In this document: positions 8,025-14,987 of the stretch, in pieces
How the letters are laid out: every line of letters starts with the position of its first letter
How positions within the stretch are numbered: the first letter of the stretch is position 1
NCBI GenBank assembly: GCA_047639615.1
Contig: JBLIOL010000060.1
Coordinates: 1-20,667, forward strand
Direction: 5' to 3'
Length of the DNA: 20,667 nucleotides
Source of the DNA: CAYWNK01 sp047639615
GTDB lineage: Bacteria; Planctomycetota; UBA1135; GCA-002686595
Translations under genes and position numbers: made by a program
The notes under the pieces: model-generated
The model's input: the letters and a program-made list of their open reading frames with translations, nothing else
Database searches by the model: none
What the model was told of the DNA's origin: nothing

Positions 8025-8067
8025 GAGGTGTCGAGCGATTTCGCTGTAGCGAGGTCGCTCGACCTCG
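8025..8067. other. Stable dyad with nested hairpin units
   Basis: An outer stem pairs GTCGAGCGA (8030-8038) with TCGCTCGAC (8055-8063) perfectly, and extends outward by GAGGT/ACCTC across a 2-nt bulge. Inside, AGCGA and TCGCT alternate (AGCGA-TT-TCGCT-GT-AGCGA-GG-TCGCT), so two small hairpins can compete with the long one. There is no T-run on either side. It might end the transcript of the small ORF, or be a repeat or RNA structure. Confidence 0.45.
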
Positions 8068-8117
8068 TTAGAGCGTCCGAATCCCCCCCAGGTAGCCCGC
8101 CCAATAGACGCGCTCCT

Positions 8118-8281
8118 TAGCAGGCCGCTTAAAAAACAGCGACTTGTCGCTCGGCTCCCACGAAGCGCCTGGCTGCGTTGCCAGAACCCCCAAATAGCCA
8201 CCACTATGGGGGGAACCTGTCGCCTTGCCAGACGATCAGTGGAAACCAATCGCTGGGCCGCTGTTCTCAAACGGCCTGCTA
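8118..8281. mobile_element. MITE-like element with terminal inverted repeats (164 bp, non-coding)
   Basis: The left end reads TAGCAGGCCGCTTAAAAAAC and on to AGCG (to about 8141); the right end, read on the other strand from 8281, reads TAGCAGGCCGTTTGAGAACA then GCG. These match over about 23 bp with a few differences. The interior holds a central dyad (CCCCC..ATAG, loop CCACCA, CTAT.GGGGG at about 8190-8216) and a GCGACTTGTCGC palindrome, and codes for nothing recognisable. This is the structure of a MITE or REP-like palindromic repeat moved by a transposase encoded elsewhere. From memory, ends of the type TAGCAGGCCG are seen in repeats of several environmental bacteria; this was not checked. 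No clear target duplication flanks it. Its right end contains the TAG stop of the peptidase gene. Confidence 0.65.
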
Positions 8282-9550
8282 GCGCGGTCCGAGCCCTTCA
8301 AAAAGGTCACCTAGGGCGAGCTCTAGCTCGACCCCCACTCGCCGCTGAAAAGCAGCCTGGGGGCTGCCCTTGGAAGCACAGGCTTCCACCATTGCAAGTA
8401 CCTCAGGCAGCCCATACTGCTGCTCGATAAAGGCCACAAAGGCGTGTGATTGAGCATAGGCACGGACAATATCCTGGGGGTCATCCCAGGCCCCTAGCCC
8501 CCCTCTCAGGTCCTTGAGCGGCAGGGGCTTCTGCCCCTTCAGCTGGACGCGCGCCACCTGCAAGGCCATGGCCTGGCCACCCCGGCTGGAGCGCTCTAGG
8601 CGCTGGGCCAGACCCTCATTCAGCCAGCCAGGCACCCCCACGCCGCCCACCGCACGCACGAAAGCGTGCACCAGCTCGTGGCGCAGAACGTGCACCAAGC
8701 GCTCGTGCGCCCTCGGTATCAGGGGCACCTCCACAGGGATACGCACCGTCCCATCGAAGGCTCCGCCGGCCCAATCCCCTAGGCCCGTGGCGGCGTCGAA
8801 CTCGGTGCGAGCCATGAGCACCACCCGGATTCGGCCGCGCCCGGACTCCACCGGGAAGTGGCCGAAGACCTCAGCAAAGTCCAGATAAGCGTTCTCCAGC
8901 TGCTCCAGGATCCAGGGCGCTGCGGAGCGCAAACTACCGCGATCACCGTCGTAGCTGAGCTGAAAGTGAATGTGGCCGTCGTCGAGGAAGTCCTCTTCGG
9001 CAGACCCAGCCGAGCGCCAGCGCTTTAGACGCTGGGCCAAGCGCGCACGCAACTGCACGGCTTCCTGGTCCTCGCCCGGATAGAGCTCGATGGCCCGCGC
9101 CAGGAGCTCGAGTGATTCCGCACGCTGAGCCTCGTCGTCACTCTCCTGACGCAGCCGCGCCAGGGCCTCCAGGGCGATGGCCAGGTTGCGGGCAAAAATA
9201 GGCTGATCGGGATGAGCCTGCACGCAGGACTCGAACAACCCCACCGCCAGGGCCGGCTTGCCGTCCTTCAGGGCAGCGATGCCGGCGTCATTACGGTCGA
9301 GCCACTGACGCCCGACGCCCGCGGAGGCCATGGAGGCGTTCGTGGGATGATCTTGCAGGAAGGCTGTAGCGATGGCTGCCGGCGCCTCGTGCGAATCCTC
9401 TCCAGCGGCCTGCTCGTCGGCGTCCGGAGCCACCAGTTCGAGCGCTTGCGGGACCGGATCAGGCGCCTCGTCCCACTTGCGCGTCATGACGACCAGCAAT
9501 CCGCCCAGAAGGAGCGCTCCGAACAACAGCAGGGCATGGACCTTCCTCAT
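8279..9550 (-). CDS. Membrane-anchored HExxH metallopeptidase with TPR-like region (peptidase MA-like)
   Basis: A 423-residue protein. Residues 4-23 are a hydrophobic signal anchor, followed by a low-complexity acidic linker. Residues about 85-180 are helical and TPR-like (LAVGLFESCVQAHPDQ; LLARAIELYPGEDQE). The catalytic part has HELVH (291-295) and WLNEGLA (309-315), the gluzincin pattern of zinc ligands HExxH plus a downstream Glu, as in the peptidase MA-like group. Activity is therefore expected outside the cytoplasmic membrane; the substrate is unknown. Its ATG overlaps the TGA of the YkgJ-like gene by 1 nt (TGATG), so it is the third gene of the kinase operon. Its stop codon TAG lies in the terminal repeat of the element at 8118-8281, so the last residues may have been altered by that insertion. 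Confidence 0.83.
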   Translation of the reverse strand: MRKVHALLLFGALLLGGLLVVMTRKWDEAPDPVPQALELVAPDADEQAAGEDSHEAPAAIATAFLQDHPTNASMASAGVGRQWLDRNDAGIAALKDGKPALAVGLFESCVQAHPDQPIFARNLAIALEALARLRQESDDEAQRAESLELLARAIELYPGEDQEAVQLRARLAQRLKRWRSAGSAEEDFLDDGHIHFQLSYDGDRGSLRSAAPWILEQLENAYLDFAEVFGHFPVESGRGRIRVVLMARTEFDAATGLGDWAGGAFDGTVRIPVEVPLIPRAHERLVHVLRHELVHAFVRAVGGVGVPGWLNEGLAQRLERSSRGGQAMALQVARVQLKGQKPLPLKDLRGGLGAWDDPQDIVRAYAQSHAFVAFIEQQYGLPEVLAMVEACASKGSPQAAFQRRVGVELELALGDLFEGLGPR

Positions 9551-10410
9551 CAGGCTGGACCAGACGCTCCCGGCGGGGCTTTCTTCCCGCTCCCTACGCC
9601 GCGCCGCTCCAGCAAGGCGGGAAAGCGCGCGTAGCTAGCTGGGTAGCCCGTATCGCGCTCAATCTGGCGGATGCCGCGCAGAAAGAATTCGTGGGCATCC
9701 TCGAGCACGCTCTGGGTATTCACATCGCAGAAGTAGGTGCGGCAGCCCAAGGGTCGCCCCTCGCGCGCCGTGCAACGCCCCGCCACATGATAAGGACAGC
9801 GCTCATCCGCCTCCGGCGCGGGCGCCTCGGGGTGCACGTGCGCCGCGTAATCGGCTTCGAGTCCGGTACTGAAGAGCTCGTGCCCGGCCTCCTCGAAGCG
9901 ACAGCACAAGCCGCGTGCGATGCACACGGCGCGACTCTTCGTGACGAAGGCATCGACCTCCTCGTAGAGCACACGCAAGCGCTCGAAGGCCGTCTGTTTG
10001 GTTTGCTCGTCCACCAGCACTGAAATGCCAGGGCACACGGCGCGCGCCACCTCGAAGGCGCGCTCCTCCGTGAGGATCGTGGGCCAGTACGGAAAGCTGC
10101 GGCAGTGCTCCGGCCGGTCCGAGTAGACCGTGCAGTGATTAGCCCCATCCAAGAGGCTGCAGCGCCCGCCGGCGCCCTCCTCTTGCTCGCGCAGGCTCAG
10201 GCGCAGGCGTCCCGTATTCGGATCGGGAACGGTGCGCACATAGCGCTCGCTAAAGTTCTCGGGGGTCATATCCAAGCGCCCCGCCATGGCTTCCAACTCG
10301 CCATCCTCGAGCCAAACGCGCCCTTCCCCACCCGTACAGCAGTTGCCGCAACGGTGACAATCGAACTCGAACGGGACCAGGGCCTGAGCTCCGCGAGGAT
10401 CCACGCTCAT
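9550..10410 (-). CDS. Double YkgJ-type cysteine-cluster protein
   Basis: A 286-residue protein without signal peptide or membrane helix. The first module starts with CHRCGNCC (18-25) and continues with CSLL..CTVYSDRPEHCRSFP, the YkgJ/Fe-S oxidoreductase-type pattern CxxCxxCC plus three later cysteines. A second, looser module follows: CIARGLCC, then CPYHVAGRC, GCRTYFCD near residue 240. The clusters probably bind zinc or an Fe-S centre; the enzyme reaction of this family is not established. Two modules in one chain are less usual than the common single-module protein. The ATG overlaps the stop of the kinase gene (ATGA) and the stop overlaps the start of the peptidase gene, so all three are translated together. 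Confidence 0.85.
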   Translation of the reverse strand: MSVDPRGAQALVPFEFDCHRCGNCCTGGEGRVWLEDGELEAMAGRLDMTPENFSERYVRTVPDPNTGRLRLSLREQEEGAGGRCSLLDGANHCTVYSDRPEHCRSFPYWPTILTEERAFEVARAVCPGISVLVDEQTKQTAFERLRVLYEEVDAFVTKSRAVCIARGLCCRFEEAGHELFSTGLEADYAAHVHPEAPAPEADERCPYHVAGRCTAREGRPLGCRTYFCDVNTQSVLEDAHEFFLRGIRQIERDTGYPASYARFPALLERRGVGSGKKAPPGASGPA

Positions 10411-11480
10411 CGCTTACGACCCGGGCCGCGCGGCCGCCGCACCCGTGCGGAGTTCTTGCGGGCAGACTGGCCGTAATCCAGCTCCGCGCGCCCCTCGATC
10501 TGACCGCGAACGTCTTCGATCAGCTCCTCCCATGACTGGAAGCGCACGTCCGCCTCCTTGGCCATCATCTTCTCGATCAGGTACTGCAGGTGCGGCGACG
10601 TCCCGCGCGCCTTGAGCTCGGGCGAGCGCAGAGACTCCATCACAGCCTTGCGCAGGGTGTCCTCATCCCCGTCGCCTTCGAAGGGCAAGCGCCCGATGGT
10701 CAGCTGGAAGAGGGTCACGCCCAGGCTGTACACATCGCTGCGCAGATCGGCTGCGGCGCCGCCCTCGGCCTGCTCCGGGGAGAGGTACTCCACAGTGCCC
10801 ACGGCGCTGCCGGTAGCGTTGGCCACGTCGCAATTCACGCAGAAGCCCAGGTCGATCAGCTTGACCGCGCCGCCGCCGTCGAGCATCACATTGCCCGGCT
10901 TGACGTCGCGGTGCACCAGATCGTTGGAGCCCAGGTAGGCGAGCACCTCGGCGATCTCGAGCACGATGCGAAAGGCAACTTCCTCGGGGAAGTCCTGCCC
11001 GTCATCCAGATGCTCCTGGAGGGTGCGGCCCTCGATCAATTCGAGACGGTTGAGGTAGGTCTCGCCCGAACGCGCGACCCCATAGCCTTTGATCAACCCA
11101 TCGTGACGCAAGGTCTTGAGCAGCTTGCCTTCCTCGATGAAGCCCTTAAGCAGGGCCTGATTCTGGCTTGAACGGTAGTTGAGCACCTTCAGGGCGAGGG
11201 CCTTGCCGCTCTTCTTGTCGCGCGCCTTGAAGACCTCAGCCGTTCCGCCGGCGCCCAACTGGCCGAGGATTTCGAAGCCAGGGATGCGCGGCCGCTCGCC
11301 AGCGCTGGTCTTGCGCAGCTGATCCACCCGCTCCTGGTCCCAGCCGGGACCAGTCAGCAGCAGCCAGTCCAGGGACTCCCCGTGCTTGAGCGCGCCGATC
11401 ATGGGCTCAGCTTCGGAGCGATCGAGGTAGCCGCGGTGCACGAGGAGGGCGAGGAATTTGACGTCATCACTAGGGCTCAT
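10407..11480 (-). CDS. Soluble Hanks-type Ser/Thr protein kinase
   Basis: A 357-residue protein with a kinase domain at about residues 68-335. The glycine loop is GQLGAGGTAEV (73-83), the ATP-binding lysine is in ALKVL (K98), the catalytic loop is HRDVKPGN (190-197), and the metal-binding motif is DLG (210-212) in place of DFG, a common bacterial variant. GTVEYLSPEQ (228-237) is the activation-segment end, so the kinase should be active. Residues 1-60 are a helical N-terminal extension. There is no membrane helix and no PASTA or other sensor domain; the tail (about 340-357) is very basic. It heads the operon with the cysteine-cluster protein and the peptidase, and is divergent from the AAA+ gene. 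The cytoplasmic FHA domain of the protein at 4627-6813 is a possible partner (inference). Confidence 0.93.
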   Translation of the reverse strand: MSPSDDVKFLALLVHRGYLDRSEAEPMIGALKHGESLDWLLLTGPGWDQERVDQLRKTSAGERPRIPGFEILGQLGAGGTAEVFKARDKKSGKALALKVLNYRSSQNQALLKGFIEEGKLLKTLRHDGLIKGYGVARSGETYLNRLELIEGRTLQEHLDDGQDFPEEVAFRIVLEIAEVLAYLGSNDLVHRDVKPGNVMLDGGGAVKLIDLGFCVNCDVANATGSAVGTVEYLSPEQAEGGAAADLRSDVYSLGVTLFQLTIGRLPFEGDGDEDTLRKAVMESLRSPELKARGTSPHLQYLIEKMMAKEADVRFQSWEELIEDVRGQIEGRAELDYGQSARKNSARVRRPRGPGRKR

Positions 11481-11647
11481 AGGAGAGGGAATCCTAGCGC
11501 TTATGTGCCATCAGGAGAATCTCGCGTCAACAGAGGTTCTTTCGGGCTGGTTGCATCAAGAACCAGGGGGGTAGCCACCGAAATCAAGGGTGCCAGAGCG
11601 CGTCCCCAGCGCCCCCCCCCATTCGCCCCCGGCCTCCCCACCTCCCC
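11481..11647. promoter_or_regulatory. Divergent intergenic region between kinase and Clp-like genes
   Basis: This 167-nt gap must carry the start signals of two divergent units. It contains an inverted repeat, GGTTCTT (11535-11541) and AAGAACC (11558-11564), around a 16-nt loop, which could be an operator. Near the plus-strand gene there is a run of nine C (11612-11620). No convincing -10/-35 pair or ribosome binding site was found for either gene. Confidence 0.35.
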
Positions 11648-12952
11648 TTGTCCAACCTCGAACGCGAACGCAGTGTGTTCCGTTACTTCGACCTGGCTGA
11701 TTGCTTTGTCGAAGTTCGCACGCTGGATCCCGATACTCTCGGTGTCTCCCACCGCCCTGGCATCGACCAGCAGGGCTACCGTCGTCTCGTCATCCAACGC
11801 TGTTGCCCCGATTTCGAGGATGGCACCAAGCACACCCTGGAGATGCTCTTCCCGGAGGATCCGGTGCTGGCCGCCGACGTGCTCTACCAGCTTTGCATCG
11901 AGGTCAACCCGCGGCTCGACATCCACGAGGTGCGCCTGGCCGTGGAGAGCCCTGAGGACGCCGCGCCCGGAACTCAAACCGAGACACAGGCCAAGGGTAA
12001 TTTCCTCGACAGCTTGGCCGGCCTCACAGCCGGTATCGAGCAGCGCATCGCGCGCTCCGTCATCGGTCAGCCCGAAGCCCTCTCCGCGGTTTCGCGCGCC
12101 TTGCGCAAGGCCGCCATGGGCCTCTCCCCAGAAGACCGCCCCGTGGCCTCTTTCCTCTTCGCCGGCCGCACGGGCACGGGCAAGACCGAGCTCGCCCGCA
12201 GCCTAGCGCGTGAGCTCTTCGGCTCCCGCAAGGACGCCCTCGTACGCATCGACTGCACCGAGTTCGGCGAAGCCCACGACGTGGCCAAGCTGATCGGCTC
12301 GCCCCCGGGCTACGTGGGCCACGAGCAAGGCGGCCAGCTAACCGACGCCGTGCGCGCCAACCCGGAGTGCGTGGTGCTCTTCGATGAAGTCGAGAAAGCT
12401 CACCCGCGCCTGCACGACCTGCTGCTGCAAATCCTCGAGGAAGGCACGCTCACCGACAGCCGCGGCAAGGCCACCTGCTTCGGGCACACATTGGTCGTGC
12501 TGACCAGCAACGCCGGCGCCGAGCGCGCTCGCCGCCAAGAAGGCGGCCTAGGCTTCGGCGACAACGAAACCCTGGACCACGGCGAACTGCAGGCGCTCAC
12601 CAAAGAAGCCATCGACGAGACCTTCCGACCCGAGTTGCTCGGCCGCGTGGACGAGACACTTGTCTTCCGTCAGCTCGGTAAGAGTGACGTGGAGCGCATC
12701 GCCAAGGGCATGCTGGCCGAGCTCGGCCAGCGCGTTGCACGCCGTAGCGTAAGCGTCAAATTCACTCCCGCCGTCGCGCGTTGGATGGCCGCGCGTGCCC
12801 TGGACAGCCAGTTCGGTGCGCGTGCCCTACGCCGAGCGGTCGAGTGCGAAATCGCCCCGCGCCTGGCAGACTTCCTGTTAGAAAACGAAGGCGCAACCCG
12901 CGTTCAGGTGCGCGTACGCCAGCAGGAACTAGCCTTCGAGAGAGCGGCCTAG
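11648..12952 (+). CDS. Single-ring Clp/Hsp100-type AAA+ ATPase (ClpA/ClpC D2-like)
   Basis: A 434-residue protein with one AAA+ module of the ClpA/ClpB second-domain type: Walker A GRTGTGKT (173-180), pore loop GYVG (221-224), Walker B VVLFDE (242-247), sensor-1 TSNAG (286-290), arginine-finger region RPELLGR (327-333) and sensor-2 GARALRR near 392, then the small C-terminal domain. ClpA, ClpB and ClpC carry two AAA+ modules and a Clp N-domain; this protein lacks both the first module and that N-domain. Its first 115 residues are an unfamiliar domain (FRYFDLADCFVEV; LVIQRCCPDFEDG). A GLGF loop (300-303) sits where ClpA and ClpC have their IGL/VGF ClpP-docking loop, so it may feed ClpP. The start is uncertain: a TTG at 11648 was chosen, a GTG at 11675 is possible, and no ATG is available near the N-terminus. 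Confidence 0.88.
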   Translation: MSNLERERSVFRYFDLADCFVEVRTLDPDTLGVSHRPGIDQQGYRRLVIQRCCPDFEDGTKHTLEMLFPEDPVLAADVLYQLCIEVNPRLDIHEVRLAVESPEDAAPGTQTETQAKGNFLDSLAGLTAGIEQRIARSVIGQPEALSAVSRALRKAAMGLSPEDRPVASFLFAGRTGTGKTELARSLARELFGSRKDALVRIDCTEFGEAHDVAKLIGSPPGYVGHEQGGQLTDAVRANPECVVLFDEVEKAHPRLHDLLLQILEEGTLTDSRGKATCFGHTLVVLTSNAGAERARRQEGGLGFGDNETLDHGELQALTKEAIDETFRPELLGRVDETLVFRQLGKSDVERIAKGMLAELGQRVARRSVSVKFTPAVARWMAARALDSQFGARALRRAVECEIAPRLADFLLENEGATRVQVRVRQQELAFERAA

Positions 12953-13029
12953 TAGAAGCGGCGTCCATGGGCCAAACTCGGCAGCTCACCCAGCTACCCG
13001 AGCCTCCCGAGCTTCCGAGCCCGCCGCCC

Positions 13030-14961
13030 ATGATCGCACTGTTGCTTCTCGCGCTGCCGCAAGACCCCGTCCCCACCGTCACGCCGGGGATCGTCACCGA
13101 TCGCGAGAGCGAGATCAGCCTGGAGTTGCCTTCCGAGGCAGACAGCTACCAGTTCGCGGTCTTCGGTGACCGCACGGGCGGCCCGCCCGAGGGCGTCTCC
13201 GTCCTGCGCCAAGCGGTGAAGGATGTCAACCTGGTGGAGCCCGACCTGGTCATGACCGTGGGCGACCTGATCCAGGGCTACAACCAGACCGCTGGCTGGA
13301 TGCCGCAGATGCGCGAATTCAAGGGCATCATGAACAAGCTGCTCTGCCCCTGGTTCCCGGTGGCCGGCAACCACGACATCTACTGGCGCGGCGAGAACCG
13401 TCCGCCGGAGGAGCACGAGGCCAGCTACGAGGAGCACTTCGGCCCGCTCTGGTATGCCTTCCGCCACAAGCGCTCCTGGTTCTTCGTGCTCTACACGGAC
13501 GAAGCCAACCCGGAGACCGGCGAGCGCAACTTCAGCAAGGCCGAGTCCCAGCGCATGAGTCCGGAGCAGTACTCCTGGCTCGACGAGACGCTCAAGCTGA
13601 CCACCGATGCGGAGCACGTCTTCGTATTCCTGCATCACCCGCGCTGGATCGGCGGCAACTACGGCGACGATTGGGAGCGCGTGCATCAGCGCCTAGTGCA
13701 AGCCGGCAACGTCAACGCGGTCTTCGCCGGCCACATCCACCGCATGCGCTACGACGGCCCGCGCGATGGTATCGAGTACTTCGCCCTGGCCACCGTGGGC
13801 GGCGGCCAGTCCGGTCTAGTGCCGGAGGCCGGCTACCTGCATCACTACTACTTGGTGACCGTGCGCAAGGGCCGCGTGGCCGTGGTCAACTACCCGGTGG
13901 GCAGCGCCTCGGATCCGCGCTTAGTCACCGGCGAGGTCTCGGGCGAGTGCGGCAGCCTGGCCAAGAAACTCGCACCCAAGGACGCCGAGCCACTGCCCTA
14001 CGACCCAAGCAAGGGCGCGCTCGCGGCTCACGAACTCAGTTGGACCAATCCAGTCTCCCACCCAGTTGAGCTCACCTGGCTCGCCGAGCCCGACGACGCC
14101 CGCTGGCAGATGCTGCCCGACCATCACCACATGGTCGTCGCCCCGGGCGAGACCATCACGCGCACCTTCCAAGTCATGCGCCGCCCCGGCGGCCTGGACG
14201 CTGCTTTCCAGATCCCGAGCGTGCGCGTGCATGCGGACTACCTGGGCAGCGACCTGCGCGTGAGCATCCCCACCAAGAGCTTCCCCCTTAAGCTCGCGCT
14301 CTCCGGCCTAAGCGCCCCCGACAAGCCCGACCAAGAGCAAGTACTCGCCCTCGACGGCAAGTCCGCCCACATCAGCATCCCTTCGGCCCAAATCGAGCTC
14401 CCTGACGGCCCTTTCACCATCGAAGCCTGGATGCGCGCCGAGTCCTTCGGTGGCCGCATGGGCCTAGTCACCAAGACCGAGAGCAGCGAATACGGTCTCT
14501 TCGTTAGCGACGGATCCGTGAACTTCTCCATCCACCTAGACGGCAAGTACATCACCCCCAACGTCCCCACCGGCACCCTAGCAGCCGGCCGCTGGTATCA
14601 CCTTGCCGGCGTCTTCGACGGTGAGCAAGCGCGTCTCTTCATCGACGGCAAGCAAGTGGCCAACCTCTCCGCCTCCGGCAAGCGCACCCTCAGCGAGCTG
14701 CCCCTAATCGTCGGCGGCGACGTGAACAACAAGGGCGCCGCCAGCTCATTTTTCCACGGCGACATCGACGAGCTACGCATCACCCGCAAGGCGCTCTACG
14801 ACGGCAAATCCTTCACCCCCAAACGCCGCCTAAACGCCGACCGCCACACCGCCCTACTCCTCCACTTCGACGGCCCCCAAGGACCTTGGGTGCACGACGC
14901 AGCACAGTCCGCCCCAAGCCCCATGCTACGCGCCGGTGCCCGCATCCTCACCCGGGACTGA
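13030..14961 (+). CDS. Secreted metallophosphoesterase with C-terminal LamG domain
   Basis: From the ATG at 13030 the product is 643 residues with a short hydrophobic signal segment (MIALLLLALPQD). The calcineurin-like phosphoesterase domain (about 40-290) shows its metal-binding blocks in order: FGDRTG (45-50), VGDL (77-80), GNHD (113-116), LHHPRW (201-206) and GHIH (234-237). A linker of beta type leads to a LamG/concanavalin-like domain at about 438-614 (FTIEAWMRAE; GRWYHLAGVFDG; IDELRITRKALY), a common partner in secreted planctomycete proteins. The substrate may be a phosphoester outside the cytoplasm. The frame is open further upstream to 12781 and holds an ATG at 12967, but the part before 12953 overlaps the Clp-like gene; the start giving a signal peptide was preferred. 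It converges on the S41 gene with 26 nt between them. Confidence 0.87.
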   Translation: MIALLLLALPQDPVPTVTPGIVTDRESEISLELPSEADSYQFAVFGDRTGGPPEGVSVLRQAVKDVNLVEPDLVMTVGDLIQGYNQTAGWMPQMREFKGIMNKLLCPWFPVAGNHDIYWRGENRPPEEHEASYEEHFGPLWYAFRHKRSWFFVLYTDEANPETGERNFSKAESQRMSPEQYSWLDETLKLTTDAEHVFVFLHHPRWIGGNYGDDWERVHQRLVQAGNVNAVFAGHIHRMRYDGPRDGIEYFALATVGGGQSGLVPEAGYLHHYYLVTVRKGRVAVVNYPVGSASDPRLVTGEVSGECGSLAKKLAPKDAEPLPYDPSKGALAAHELSWTNPVSHPVELTWLAEPDDARWQMLPDHHHMVVAPGETITRTFQVMRRPGGLDAAFQIPSVRVHADYLGSDLRVSIPTKSFPLKLALSGLSAPDKPDQEQVLALDGKSAHISIPSAQIELPDGPFTIEAWMRAESFGGRMGLVTKTESSEYGLFVSDGSVNFSIHLDGKYITPNVPTGTLAAGRWYHLAGVFDGEQARLFIDGKQVANLSASGKRTLSELPLIVGGDVNNKGAASSFFHGDIDELRITRKALYDGKSFTPKRRLNADRHTALLLHFDGPQGPWVHDAAQSAPSPMLRAGARILTRD

Positions 14962-14971
14962 TCGTCGGTGG

Positions 14972-14984
14972 TACGGTACTGCGT
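14972..14984 (+). repeat. 13-bp direct repeat, copy downstream of the S41 gene
   Basis: TACGGTACTGCGT lies in the 26-nt gap between the metallophosphoesterase stop and the S41 stop. The partner copy at 16202-16214 differs at one base and lies just upstream of the S41 start. Confidence 0.5.
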
Positions 14985-14987
14985 GGA

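Noticed and set aside
8118..8281. The inverted-repeat element as a CRISPR unit or an insertion sequence.
   Set aside because: There is only one unit, no spacers, and no transposase frame inside 164 bp.
10849..10854. Kinase as a pseudokinase because DFG is DLG.
   Set aside because: The metal-binding Asp and Gly, the HRD loop and the ATP lysine are present, and DLG is common in active bacterial kinases.
12781..13029. N-terminal extension of the metallophosphoesterase.
   Set aside because: It would overlap 172 nt of the Clp-like gene and encode an Arg/Pro-rich stretch; the start at 13030 gives a signal segment instead.
12994..13686. A 230-codon minus-strand ORF.
   Set aside because: Antisense to the metallophosphoesterase catalytic domain, which has every family motif.
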